Positions 1 to 9,114 of a DNA stretch of 64,000 nucleotides are shown piece by piece. Under the pieces are notes generated by a model. That model worked only from the letters and a program-made list of their open reading frames with translations. It was not told the origin of the DNA and did no database searches. The position numbers were made by a program, and so were the translations under genes. Every line of letters starts with the position of its first letter. Positions within the stretch are counted from its first letter, which is position 1. This stretch comes from an uncultured Opitutia bacterium. GTDB taxonomy: Bacteria; Verrucomicrobiota; Verrucomicrobiia; Opitutales; Opitutaceae. The stretch covers positions 124,001-188,000 of the forward strand of contig CAIMFY010000094.1 in assembly GCA_903840415.1 (NCBI GenBank). Direction: 5' to 3'.

Positions 1-44
1 GGATGATCGAGGGTATGGAATATACGCCTGCCGCGAAACGCTAG
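1..44 (+). CDS. possible C-terminal tail of an upstream gene (partial)
   Basis: From base 3 one plus-strand frame reads about 13 codons (ending ...EYTPAAKR) and stops at the TAG at 42-44, with no earlier stop in that frame. It lies just before the convergent esterase that ends at 54, so it could be the last codons of a gene entering from the left. Nothing about function can be said, and the stretch is short enough to be open by chance. Confidence 0.25.
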   Translation, partial: MIEGMEYTPAAKR

Positions 45-53
45 CCGGAGCGG

Positions 54-971
54 TTAGGACTTCGCTGCGGTCAACCAACCGCCGTTGCGCAGCCATTCTT
101 CAAGGCGATTGGTCCAGGTCGATGGTCCGGGCAGATCCGGCCTCATGCCGAAGCCGTGCGGACCTTTCGGCCAGACGTGGAGTTCGGCGTCGACGCCGGC
201 CTTCCGCAGCGCTTGGAAAAACATGAGGGAGTTTTCAACCGGCACAGTCTTGTCCTCCTCGGTGGCGACCAGAAACGTCGGGGACGTTTCCTTGGTGACG
301 TGCAGTTCCAGCGACATGTGGTCAAGCGCCTCGGGTGTGGGCGTCGCGCCGAGCAGGGCTTTGCGCGAACCGGCGTGGACCAGCGGATCTTTCATCGTGA
401 TGACGGGGTATAGGAGCACGGCGAAATCGGGCCGGCCGCTGACGGCGTCGAGCGCGGCGCCGGTCTTGCCGTCGGGATCGTTGAAGAGCGTGGAGGCGCT
501 CGCCGCGAGATGGCCGCCGGCCGAGGCGCCGAGCACGCCGATGCGTTCCGGTTTCACACCGAATTCAGTGGCGCGCGACCGCACGAGCCGAATGGCGCGG
601 AGCACATCGCGCAACGGCGCGGGGTGGCCGTATTCCACCATGCGGTAGTGGAGCACGAAGGCGGTGACGCCAAGGGCGTTGAGCCGCGCCGCGATGAGCG
701 AGCCTTCGTTTTCGATCGAGAGGCGGACGTAGCCGCCGCCCGGGCAAATGATCACCGCTGTGCCGACGGCCTTGTCGGCGGGAGCGGGGAAGACGGCGAA
801 GTAGGGATGGTGGACATTGGAGGCGCGCGCGCCCTCGATTTTCTCCGGCGTGGCGTCGGCGCGCAGGCCGGGCACGCCTTCGGGCCAAATCTCGATAGTC
901 GCGGGTTCGGCGGCGAGTCCGGCGAGGGGGAGGATTGCAGAGAGCAGAATCAATACGCGGGGTAGCTTCAT
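54..971 (-). CDS. exported alpha/beta-hydrolase, acetyl-xylan-esterase-like
   Basis: A 305-residue exported serine esterase. Residues 1-21 form a signal peptide ending ...LAGLAAEP. The oxyanion-hole motif is CPGGGY (76-81), the nucleophile elbow is GASAG with Ser150, and likely Asp240 (EEDKTVP) and His272 (GPHGFG) complete the triad. The layout is that of the BD-FAE/acetyl-xylan esterase group of alpha/beta-hydrolases, which remove acetyl or feruloyl groups from plant polysaccharides. It shares its fold and motif spacing with the three tandem hydrolases at 41.9-44.6 kb. It is divergent from the xylulokinase gene, with a roughly 115 bp gap between them, which fits a shared sugar-utilisation role. 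Substrate is not determined by the sequence. Confidence 0.8.
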   Translation of the reverse strand: MKLPRVLILLSAILPLAGLAAEPATIEIWPEGVPGLRADATPEKIEGARASNVHHPYFAVFPAPADKAVGTAVIICPGGGYVRLSIENEGSLIAARLNALGVTAFVLHYRMVEYGHPAPLRDVLRAIRLVRSRATEFGVKPERIGVLGASAGGHLAASASTLFNDPDGKTGAALDAVSGRPDFAVLLYPVITMKDPLVHAGSRKALLGATPTPEALDHMSLELHVTKETSPTFLVATEEDKTVPVENSLMFFQALRKAGVDAELHVWPKGPHGFGMRPDLPGPSTWTNRLEEWLRNGGWLTAAKS

Positions 972-1087
972 CGCCGGCCACTATTGGGGGTCTAATGTGC
1001 GAATCAATTCTTCCCGTTTGATTTTGAAGTGGACGGTCCGACCGGGTGAACTGGCCGCGTCATCTCCAAACCCGCAGTATTTTCGCC

Positions 1088-2602
1088 ATGTCCCTTTTCA
1101 TCGGCATCGATTCCGGCACCCAGAGCGTCAAGGCGATCGTCCTCGATCTCGATGCGCGCAAAGTCGTCGCCGAAGCGCGCGCGCCGCACGCACTTATCCC
1201 TGGCTTGCCGGTCGGCCATATGGAGCAGCATCCGGCGGATTGGACGGCGGCGCTCGATACAGTGCTGGCCGAAGTCGCCGCGAAGACCGATCGGTTGCGG
1301 GTGCGCGGCATCGGCGTGTCGGGGCAGCAGCACGGCTTCGTGCCGCTCGATGCGCACGGCGCGGTGATCCGGCCGGCGAAACTCTGGTGCGACACGAGCA
1401 CGACCGTCGAGTGTGCGATCATCACGAGAAAGCTCGGAGGCCCGAAGGCGGCGATTCGTAAGACTGGCAACCTGATCCTGCCGGGGTTCACGGCGCCGAA
1501 GATTCTCTGGCTGAAGCGGCACGAACCGGCGAACTACCGGCGGTTGCGGCACGTGTTGCTGCCGCACGACTACCTGAATTTACATCTCACGGGAAATTAC
1601 TTCATGGAGTGTGGCGACGCCTCGGGCACGGCGTTGATGGACGTGCGCCGGCGTCGCTGGTCGCGCGACGCCGTCAACTCGATCGACCCCCAACTCGCGG
1701 ATTGGCTTCCGGCGATTTCGCAATCGCACGAGGCGGCGGGCACGCTGCGAGCGGAACTCGCCGAGAAATTCGGATTTTCCCGCGACGTCGTCGTCAGCGC
1801 CGGCGGCGGCGACAACATGATGGGTGCTATCGGCACGGGCAACGTCGCGCCGGGCGTCGTGACGGCGAGCTTCGGCACGAGCGGCACGATCTACGCGTTT
1901 GCACGGAAACCGGTAATCGATCCGCAGGGGGAAATTGCGGCGTTTTGTTCTTCGACGAGCGGATGGTTGCCGCTGCTCTGCACGATGAATGTGACGACCG
2001 TCACCGAGCAAATCCGCGCGCTGTTCGGTCAGGATCACGCGGCGCTGGAGGCCGCGGTTGCCAGCATGCCGGCGGGCGCGGACGGTCTGGTGCTGCTGCC
2101 GTATTTTGCCGGTGAACGCACCCCCAACGTGCCGGATGGTTCTGGTGTTTTCCTCGGACTTAATAATCGCACTTTCGATTCCCCCCATTTCGCGCGGGCC
2201 GCGATGGAAGGTGTGACGATGGGTATGAACTACGGGTTGCGGCGCCTCGCGACACTCGGCGTAAAGGCGACGGAAATCCGCGTGACCGGCGGTGGTGCGA
2301 AATCCGCCGTGTGGCGCCAGCTCATGGCCGACATCTTCGGTGTGCCGGTTGTGGCGATGGCCGAGGACGAAGGCGCGGCCCTCGGCGGTGCTTTGCAGGC
2401 GGCGTGGTGTGTTGCGCTCCGCGCTGGGCGCAAAGTGCAGATTTCCGATTTCACGACCGGCACTGTCGCGGTGAACGAGGCGAGCCGGTGCGCGCCCCAA
2501 AAGGCCAACGTGGCGCGCTACCGCGAGCTGCAATCGGTGCAGGATAAAATGAGTCTGGCGCTGCGGCCGGTGTTCTCCGCCCAGCGAAAACTCGCCGGTT
2601 GA
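1088..2602 (+). CDS. xylB: xylulokinase
   Basis: A 504-residue FGGY-family sugar kinase that phosphorylates D-xylulose to xylulose 5-phosphate in the cytoplasm, feeding the pentose phosphate pathway. The N-terminal ATPase motif IGIDSGTQSVKAIVLD is at the very start, the substrate-side motif GVSGQQHGF follows, then GGGDNMMGAIGTG with the probable catalytic Asp, and ASFGTSGT. The C-terminal FGGY half carries VTGGGAKSAVWRQ. Length matches the family. The ATG at 1088 is preferred over the in-frame ATG at 1046, because the conserved kinase N-terminus begins exactly there. Other FGGY substrates cannot be excluded, but the SGQQHG motif favours xylulose. No xylose isomerase is in the window. Confidence 0.88.
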   Translation: MSLFIGIDSGTQSVKAIVLDLDARKVVAEARAPHALIPGLPVGHMEQHPADWTAALDTVLAEVAAKTDRLRVRGIGVSGQQHGFVPLDAHGAVIRPAKLWCDTSTTVECAIITRKLGGPKAAIRKTGNLILPGFTAPKILWLKRHEPANYRRLRHVLLPHDYLNLHLTGNYFMECGDASGTALMDVRRRRWSRDAVNSIDPQLADWLPAISQSHEAAGTLRAELAEKFGFSRDVVVSAGGGDNMMGAIGTGNVAPGVVTASFGTSGTIYAFARKPVIDPQGEIAAFCSSTSGWLPLLCTMNVTTVTEQIRALFGQDHAALEAAVASMPAGADGLVLLPYFAGERTPNVPDGSGVFLGLNNRTFDSPHFARAAMEGVTMGMNYGLRRLATLGVKATEIRVTGGGAKSAVWRQLMADIFGVPVVAMAEDEGAALGGALQAAWCVALRAGRKVQISDFTTGTVAVNEASRCAPQKANVARYRELQSVQDKMSLALRPVFSAQRKLAG

Positions 2603-2626
2603 TCCGCACTGCAGGAGCCGCGCGGA

Positions 2627-2866
2627 CTATTTTACGAGCGAGTGGGGATCTCGCGTTTTATTGACTGACTGATGGCGATCCGTCGAGACCGGCGCTGAAT
2701 CCTGTCGTTGCGAAGATTTCTTGGCGCGCCACTCTGTAAGAAAGATCAGCGCCTCGAATCCGCAGAATATTCCGGTGACCACCGCGCAGATCGCCTCGTG
2801 CGCGAGACGCGATGGCCATCTCATCGGCGGCTCGGTCGCAATGGATTTGGAGGAGGGAGGTTTCAT
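2627..2866 (-). CDS. possible small single-pass membrane protein
   Basis: This is the only coding candidate in the 385-base stretch between xylB and the GH3 gene. It has 79 codons. Residues around 28-46 (AICAVVTGIFCGFEALIFL) are a convincing hydrophobic segment, followed by positively charged WRAKK, as expected of a single-pass inner-membrane protein. The N-terminus is short and polar, and the tail is polar and rich in Ser, Asp and His. An AAGG sequence lies about 9 bases upstream of the ATG. I recognise no family. Overlapping readings on both strands make this uncertain. The rest of 2603-2987 shows no clear terminator or promoter. Confidence 0.35.
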   Translation of the reverse strand: MKPPSSKSIATEPPMRWPSRLAHEAICAVVTGIFCGFEALIFLTEWRAKKSSQRQDSAPVSTDRHQSVNKTRDPHSLVK

Positions 2867-2987
2867 GGGCGGCCTTCATCCCGGTTGACACCCGGACCAC
2901 TGAAAACCGCCATTCGCCTGGTTCAAATTTCAGGCATCGTGCAAACTTGGTTGCGTGCAGCGCGCAAACGCAGTGAGACAATGCGGC

Positions 2988-4754
2988 ATGAGTTTCCCCT
3001 CTTTGCGATGGACGTTCTCCGGGTTAGTCGGTCTGACATTATTGGCTTCATGCGCGGCGCCGCCACCGCCGCCGGCACCGACTGCGGCGAATTCCCCTGC
3101 GAGTGTCCCGATGATCGAGGCGCGTCTCGCCCGCATGACGTTGGAGCAAAAAATCGGTCAACTTATGGTCATCGGTTTCGACGGCGTGACTTACGATGCC
3201 GGGCTGCGCGAGATGGTGGAGAAGCGTCAGGTCGGTGGAGTGATTTTTTTTGCGCGCAACGTCGAGTCGCCGTCCCAAGTCGCCAACCTCACGAACGAAT
3301 TTCAGGCCAGCGCCGTCAAAGCGAGCGGACTCGGTTTGCTCATCGCGATCGATCAGGAGGGCGGACGCGTTGCGCGGCTGACAGCGAACAAAGGCTTCAC
3401 TGAATTTCCTGGCGCGATGGCGCTCAGCGCTACGGCGCAGGACGCCGCGGTGGCGGCGGAAAATGTCCGCCTCGCTGCACAGGCGATGGCGGCGGAGATG
3501 CGCGCGGTTGGCATCAATACCGACTTCTCCCCCGACCTCGACGTGAACAACAACCCCGCGAATCCGGTGATCGGTGTCCGCTCTTTCAGCTCCGATCCGG
3601 CGCGGGTGGCACTGCTCGGCACAGCGTTCATCGATGGTTTGCAGCGCGGCGGAGTCCTCGCATTCGGGAAACATTTTCCCGGCCACGGCGACACCGGCAC
3701 CGACTCGCACTTGGAACTGCCAATCGTGAATCATCCGCGGGCGCGGCTCGACGCCGTGGAGTTCGTGCCGTTCAAAGCGGCGATCGCGGCAGGCGTGGCC
3801 GGCATCATGTCGGCGCACGTCTCGTTTCCGACGATTGACGACACGACGGGGCTGCCCGGCACGCTGTCGGCCAAGGTCCTGACTGGCCTGCTTCGCGATC
3901 AACTTCACTTCGACGGCCTCGTCGTCACCGACTCGCTGGAAATGGGTGCGCTCGGCCGCAGCGGGTTTCCCGTGCCGCGCGCCGCGGCCCGAGCGCTTCA
4001 GGCGGGCGCCGACCTGCTGCTCTTCAACAGCGGCTACAAACTCCACCAAGCCGCCATCGACCAAATCGTCGCCGATGTCCACACCGGCATCATTCCGATT
4101 GCGCGTCTCGATCAAGCCGTGCGTCGCGTGCTGCTGGCCAAGGAGCGTTATGGTTTGTTACAATCCGCACCCGCCGATCCGACGAAGGCGGCCGAGATTT
4201 GTGCGTCGCCCGCACATCGAAATCTGGCGGCCAAACTGGCCGCGGAATCGATCTCGTTGTTGCGCGATCCGGCGGCGGTCCTGCCGCTCGCGAAAGGGGC
4301 GAAGCCCGTCGTGATTGCGGTGCCGGCGGCGGCGAAGCTCGCCGAATTAATCGGCGGCATCGAAGTGCGCGTCGGCGACAATCCTGCTGAGCGTGACATC
4401 ACCGCGGCGCTCGCAGCGGTGCGTGCTCATCCGGGTGCGACCGTGATCGTCACGCTTGCCGGTGCCAACGCCAGCCGGCGTCAGACCGAGCTGGCCCAGA
4501 AGGTCATCGCCGCCGGATCGCCTGTGGTGCTCGTCGCGTTGCGGGAGCCATATGATTTGCTCGCGCTGGCTGGTGAGCGTGGGGCCAGGGCGGCGCCGAC
4601 TTTGGTGGCGACATATGGTTCGAATCCGCCGAGCACGTTGCCGGCACTCGCCGCCGTGCTGCGCGGCGACGCCAAACCCACCGGTCACTTGCCGGTCGAG
4701 CTGCCCGGGCTTTTGCCGCTCGGCGCGGGCTTGGTGGATTTCGCCAAACGGTAG
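2988..4754 (+). CDS. nagZ: GH3 beta-N-acetylhexosaminidase, NagZ-like lipoprotein
   Basis: A 588-residue GH3 enzyme expected to cleave terminal beta-N-acetylglucosamine, classically from muropeptides during wall recycling. The start at 2988 gives a lipoprotein signal ending LLASC (Cys22); a GTG at 2955 would only add a polar extension. The NagZ signature KHFPGHGDTGTDSH spans 228-241 and includes the Asp-His pair that serves as acid/base in NagZ-type GH3. The nucleophile is Asp315 in VVTDSLEMGAL. A second domain of about 200 residues follows, as in Bacillus NagZ and unlike the roughly 340-residue cytoplasmic proteobacterial form. The lipobox implies periplasmic or outer-membrane location. A role in glycan scavenging rather than wall recycling is possible. 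Confidence 0.85.
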   Translation: MSFPSLRWTFSGLVGLTLLASCAAPPPPPAPTAANSPASVPMIEARLARMTLEQKIGQLMVIGFDGVTYDAGLREMVEKRQVGGVIFFARNVESPSQVANLTNEFQASAVKASGLGLLIAIDQEGGRVARLTANKGFTEFPGAMALSATAQDAAVAAENVRLAAQAMAAEMRAVGINTDFSPDLDVNNNPANPVIGVRSFSSDPARVALLGTAFIDGLQRGGVLAFGKHFPGHGDTGTDSHLELPIVNHPRARLDAVEFVPFKAAIAAGVAGIMSAHVSFPTIDDTTGLPGTLSAKVLTGLLRDQLHFDGLVVTDSLEMGALGRSGFPVPRAAARALQAGADLLLFNSGYKLHQAAIDQIVADVHTGIIPIARLDQAVRRVLLAKERYGLLQSAPADPTKAAEICASPAHRNLAAKLAAESISLLRDPAAVLPLAKGAKPVVIAVPAAAKLAELIGGIEVRVGDNPAERDITAALAAVRAHPGATVIVTLAGANASRRQTELAQKVIAAGSPVVLVALREPYDLLALAGERGARAAPTLVATYGSNPPSTLPALAAVLRGDAKPTGHLPVELPGLLPLGAGLVDFAKR

Positions 4755-4842
4755 CGTGGGGCCGCGCGCACCGCGTGAACGAGATCGGCGGCACAGCCCG
4801 TGCGGCGTTGCGGTGCGACGCGAGAAACGTCACATTGGAAGC

Positions 4843-6189
4843 ATGAAAGAGCTGCTCTCTGACGCTTCGGCGCGCGCGATTCGTTATCTCGAAACTTTGC
4901 CGACGCGCTCCGTCGCTCCCGCGCCGAACGCGATCGCCGCACTCCGCGCCTTCGATGAACCGTTTCCCGAAGGATCGTCCGATCCGGCGGCGACGCTGCG
5001 GCTGCTCGACGAGGTGGGTTCGCCGGCGTCGATGGCGATGGCTGGGCCGCGTTTCTTTGGCTTCGTGGTCGGCGGTTCACTACCGGTCGCGCTGGGTGCA
5101 AACTGGCTCGCCGGTGCATGGGATCAAAACAGTGCGCTCTATCGAGCGACGCCGGGCACGGCGTTCATCGAACAAATCGCATTGCGGTGGCTGCTGGATG
5201 TGCTGCGACTGCCGCCTGAGTGTGCCGGGGCGTTTGTGACAGGTGCCACCGTCGCCAATCTTTGCGCGCTCGCCGCGGCGAGGCACGCGGTGCTGCAACG
5301 CGCCGGCTGGCACGTCGAGGCCGACGGCCTTTTCGGTGCGCCGCCGATCACCGTGATCGTCGGGGCGGAGGCTCATCCCTCCGTTACGAAATCGCTCGGC
5401 ATCCTTGGCCTCGGCCGCTCGCGCGTCGTGAAAGTGCCGGTGGACGGGCAGGGAAGAATGCTTGCTGAAAACCTTCCCGCCATTTCCGGCCCGACGATCG
5501 TGTGCCTGCAGGCGGGCAACGTGAACACCGGCGCGTTCGATCCGGCCGGGGAGATTTGCCGGCGAGCGCACGCGGCGGGTGCGTGGGTGCACGTCGACGG
5601 GGCGTTTGGGCTGTGGGCGGCGGCGGCGCCGTCGCGCGCCAGTTACGCCGCAGGGATCGATCAGGCCGACTCGTGGGCGACCGACGCGCACAAGTGGCTC
5701 AACGTGCCCTACGATTGCGGACTCGCGTTCGTCCGAGATTCGCACGCGTTGCAAGCCGCCATGGCGATTACGGCGGAATACCTGCCGACGGAGAGCAGCT
5801 TTCGCAATCCGTCCGACTTCGTGCCCGAACTTTCGCGTCGTGCCCGCGGCGTGGAGGTGTGGGCGGCGCTCCGCTCGCTTGGCCGCGCCGGGGTGGCGGA
5901 CTTGGTGGAGCGGAATTGTGCGCAGGCGCGGCGCTTCGCCGAGAAATTATCCGCCGCCGGTTTTGAGATCTTGAATGACGTCGTGCTCAACCAGGTGCTC
6001 GTCGCGTTTGGTGACGCCTGGAAAACTCAGCGCGCGATCGTGGCGATCCAAGCGGAGGGCACGTGCTGGGCCGGCATCACGGTGTGGCAGGGGCGCACGG
6101 CGATGCGCATCAGTGTGTCGTCGTGGGCCACGACCGAGGTCGACGTCGATCGCAGTGTCGAGGCGATGATTCGAGTTGCGCGGAGCTGA
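4843..6189 (+). CDS. PLP-dependent group II decarboxylase-family protein
   Basis: A 448-residue fold-type I PLP enzyme of the aromatic-amino-acid/glutamate decarboxylase superfamily. It shows the cofactor Asp252 in HVDGAFG and the Schiff-base Lys284 in TDAHKWLNVPYDCG. The N-terminal FFGFVVGGSLP and the GATVANLCALAAAR region are typical. Such proteins decarboxylate aromatic or acidic amino acids or cysteine sulfinate; substrate cannot be read from the sequence, and some members act as aldolases or aldehyde synthases. The ATG at 4843 is preferred because upstream in-frame codons overlap the GH3 gene and are arginine-rich, out-of-frame-looking sequence. GGAAG precedes the ATG. The gene is co-directional with the GH3 gene, about 90 bases downstream. 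Confidence 0.82.
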   Translation: MKELLSDASARAIRYLETLPTRSVAPAPNAIAALRAFDEPFPEGSSDPAATLRLLDEVGSPASMAMAGPRFFGFVVGGSLPVALGANWLAGAWDQNSALYRATPGTAFIEQIALRWLLDVLRLPPECAGAFVTGATVANLCALAAARHAVLQRAGWHVEADGLFGAPPITVIVGAEAHPSVTKSLGILGLGRSRVVKVPVDGQGRMLAENLPAISGPTIVCLQAGNVNTGAFDPAGEICRRAHAAGAWVHVDGAFGLWAAAAPSRASYAAGIDQADSWATDAHKWLNVPYDCGLAFVRDSHALQAAMAITAEYLPTESSFRNPSDFVPELSRRARGVEVWAALRSLGRAGVADLVERNCAQARRFAEKLSAAGFEILNDVVLNQVLVAFGDAWKTQRAIVAIQAEGTCWAGITVWQGRTAMRISVSSWATTEVDVDRSVEAMIRVARS

Positions 6190-6314
6190 ATTTACGGCTG
6201 CCGGCTTTTGACTGTCAGCGGACGCGCTTCGCAACGCTCGCTTTCATGCCACGTCTTTCCGTGCCAGCGTCGCGAATCTTCCGGCGACGATCCTTCGCCC
6301 CTCAGCTCCCTTTT

Positions 6315-9104
6315 ATGAAACCCCTGGTTCCTCGTTCATTTATCATCGGTGCGCTCTCGGTCAGCGTGTGGTTTGCCGCTTCGGCGGCGGATGTTTCTGT
6401 CCGCTGGCTCGACGGCGCTCCCGGCGTCGGCACCGGAGTAAGCTTCGGCGTGCCGTGGGCGCGAGGCAGCCTACAAAAAGATCAAATTGTGGTGCTCGCC
6501 GGAGCCGTTGGAAAAGCGCTGCCCGTGCAGACGTGGCCGCTCGCTTACTGGCCCGACGGCTCGTTGAAATGGACCGGCATAGCGACAGTCGTCGGCGCGG
6601 GTGCGGCGGGGCCGTTTCAAATTCGGGCGGGCAGCGCCACGTCAAGAGATGGCGCGAAAGTAAGCGTGCAAAAAAATGCCACCACAATCGAGGTCGATAC
6701 GGGGAAGTTGGTCTGCCGCGTCGGGCTTTCGGGTCCGAACCTGATCGAGTCGCTCACGATTGGTGGGCGCGAAGTCGCCCGGCAGGGCCGGCTCGTGTGC
6801 ATCGATCAAAACGGGCCGGATGAAGGCATCGGCGATGGGCCGCGCCGCGATCAATCTTTGAGCAACGTCACGAAGGTAACGGTCGAGCAGTCGGGCCCGG
6901 TGCGCGCAGTGTTGAAAATCGAGGGCACGCACAAGGCGGAACGCGTACCGCGCGAGTGGTTGCCGTTCATCGTGCGACTGTATTTCTACGCCGGCGAGGA
7001 AGCGATCCGCGTGGTGCACACGATCGTTTTCGACGGTGATCAGGAGAAGGATTTCATCCGCGGCCTCGGTCTCACGTTTGCCGTGCCGATGCGCGAGCAA
7101 ATCCAGAACCGCCATGTGCGGTTTTCTGGCGCGGACGGCGGCCTCTGGGCCGAACCGATCCAGGCGGGACCGGGCAACGCGACGCAGGCCGCTGGGCAGG
7201 CCATCAGCGGTGGGCGCTACTACGGCGAAGGCACCGCGGGAGACAACTACGCGATTTGGAGCGATTTCAAACTGTCGCAGCCGACGCCGGAAGGTTTCAC
7301 AATCTCGAAGCGCACGAATCCGAAAAGTACCTGGATTTTCTCCGATGCCGGCCGGCGCGCGTCGGGGCTTGCGTTTGTCGGTGACGTCAGCGGCGGACTT
7401 GGCGTCGGGTTGAAAAATTTCTGGCAATCCTATCCGACCGGGCTCGAGGTGCGCGACGCAGACAAAACGACAGCGCAACTGACCGCGTGGCTGTGGTCGC
7501 CCGACGGCCCGGCGATGGACATGCGGCACTACGACACCAAGGCGCATGGCCTCAACGCCACTTACGAAGATGTGCAGTCCGGCATGAGCACGGCCTACGG
7601 AGTAGCCCGCACCAGCGAGCTGACGATTTATCCCCGCGGCGATCTTCCGGGCAAGGAGGTGATGGTCGCGATGGCGCGGGCTACGCAGACCAATCCGCTG
7701 CTCGTGCCCTCGCCGGAATATTTGCATGCGACGGGCGTGTTCGGCGTGTGGAGTGTCGTCGATCGGTCGACACTGTTGAAGGCGGCGGTGGAGGACAAAC
7801 TGGAATCGGTCCTCTCGTTTTATCAGCAGCAAGTGGACGAGCGCCACTGGTATGGCTTCTGGCAGTTCGGCGATTTCATTCACAGCTACAACAACGCGGG
7901 CCACGTCTGGTATTACGACTACGGCGGGCACGCGTGGGACAACACCGAGTTGGGGGCGCCGCTCTGGCTCTGGGAAAGTTTTCTGCGCACGGGGCGCGGC
8001 GACGTGTTTCGGCTCGCGGAAGCGCACACCCGCAACACGAGCGAGACGAACGTCTATCATCTCGGTCCGATGGCCGGGCTCGGTTCGCGGCACAACGTGG
8101 TGAAGTGGGGTGACGGCGCGAAGGAGGCGCGTGTCAGTCAGGCGGCGCACTGGCGGCCGTATTATTACCTGACGACCGACGAACGCACCGGCGACATCAT
8201 GCGCGAGCAACTCACCTCCGATCTCGCCGCGATGAAGCACGATCCGATGCGGCTCGCGCAGCCGGTGCTCCCGCAGGATCCGAAGGTGCCCGGCCGCATC
8301 CGGATCGGGCCGGACTGGTTTGCGCTGGCGGGGAACTGGATGACCGAATGGGAACGCACGGGCGACACGAAGTGGCGCGATCGCATCAATCTCGGCGTGG
8401 ATTCGATCCTCGCGATGCCGTATTGGATTCGCTCCGGTGTGCGCAACGGTCTGAATCCGGACATCGGCGGCGGAAAAATTGGACCGCTTCGGGGTGGTGG
8501 CAGCATGACCATCGGCTACGATCCGGCGACGGGGAAACTTATCCCGATTCCCGATCCCCTCGAGGGCAAGCAGGTGGCGGTAAACTATAATCTCTCGACG
8601 ATTCAGGGCGGCGCTCAGGTGATGTTTGAATTGATCCCGTTGCTCGGTCGCGAGGATTGGGCGAAGGCGTGGCTGCAATATTGCCGGCTCGGCGCTGCGC
8701 CCGCCGACGTGCTCGATCAGGATCGCGCGACGGGCAACGAAGGTGCTGACGCGAGCTACGTCGAGACGGCGCAGGGCGGCCCGCGCCTCGCGGCCTACGC
8801 TTATGCCAAGACGAAGAATCCGGCGTTTGCACGGAAGGCGATCGCCGCACTGAGTCTCGCACGGAGTGCCAATCAGCGGCTCGTGAGCGGTCCGGAATCG
8901 CTCAATCCCGTGCATGAGGCGCCGGGTGTTTCCACCAACGAAGCGGCCCAGACGAGCCTCACGCTGATTGAGATTCTCGAGTTGTGCGGCGATGCCTTGC
9001 CGAACGAATTGCCGCCGGCACCGCCCGTGGAAAGTTTTGGCGGACGGGGCGGACGGAGTGGGGCGCCGTCATCGTCCGGCGCGGCGCCCACCACGAAACA
9101 ATAA
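6315..9104 (+). CDS. exported exo-rhamnogalacturonan lyase-like protein (PL26-like)
   Basis: A 929-residue exported protein. The ATG at 6315 begins a clean signal peptide (MKPLVPRS... ending ASA-AD near residue 24); an in-frame ATG at 6246 would bury it. The N-terminus (VSVRWLDGAPGVGTGVSFGV, then LPVQTWPLAYWPDGSLKW) matches the RIFT-barrel domain of the PcRGLX/YetA group, family PL26. That family releases unsaturated galacturonosyl-rhamnose from rhamnogalacturonan I by beta-elimination. An (alpha/alpha) barrel-like middle and a C-terminal beta region follow. The last 25 or so residues are a Gly/Arg/Ser-rich tail (GGRGGRSGAPSSSG). It is 10 bases upstream of a GH105 gene, which would hydrolyse its unsaturated product. 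The family call is strong; activity is inferred. Confidence 0.8.
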   Translation: MKPLVPRSFIIGALSVSVWFAASAADVSVRWLDGAPGVGTGVSFGVPWARGSLQKDQIVVLAGAVGKALPVQTWPLAYWPDGSLKWTGIATVVGAGAAGPFQIRAGSATSRDGAKVSVQKNATTIEVDTGKLVCRVGLSGPNLIESLTIGGREVARQGRLVCIDQNGPDEGIGDGPRRDQSLSNVTKVTVEQSGPVRAVLKIEGTHKAERVPREWLPFIVRLYFYAGEEAIRVVHTIVFDGDQEKDFIRGLGLTFAVPMREQIQNRHVRFSGADGGLWAEPIQAGPGNATQAAGQAISGGRYYGEGTAGDNYAIWSDFKLSQPTPEGFTISKRTNPKSTWIFSDAGRRASGLAFVGDVSGGLGVGLKNFWQSYPTGLEVRDADKTTAQLTAWLWSPDGPAMDMRHYDTKAHGLNATYEDVQSGMSTAYGVARTSELTIYPRGDLPGKEVMVAMARATQTNPLLVPSPEYLHATGVFGVWSVVDRSTLLKAAVEDKLESVLSFYQQQVDERHWYGFWQFGDFIHSYNNAGHVWYYDYGGHAWDNTELGAPLWLWESFLRTGRGDVFRLAEAHTRNTSETNVYHLGPMAGLGSRHNVVKWGDGAKEARVSQAAHWRPYYYLTTDERTGDIMREQLTSDLAAMKHDPMRLAQPVLPQDPKVPGRIRIGPDWFALAGNWMTEWERTGDTKWRDRINLGVDSILAMPYWIRSGVRNGLNPDIGGGKIGPLRGGGSMTIGYDPATGKLIPIPDPLEGKQVAVNYNLSTIQGGAQVMFELIPLLGREDWAKAWLQYCRLGAAPADVLDQDRATGNEGADASYVETAQGGPRLAAYAYAKTKNPAFARKAIAALSLARSANQRLVSGPESLNPVHEAPGVSTNEAAQTSLTLIEILELCGDALPNELPPAPPVESFGGRGGRSGAPSSSGAAPTTKQ

Positions 9105-9114
9105 TCTGATCACC

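Noticed and set aside
6642-8915. 757-codon open frame antisense to the PL26-like gene
   Set aside because: Sense frame has a signal peptide and family motifs; the antisense product is Arg/His-rich with no motifs, as expected from high-GC codon bias.
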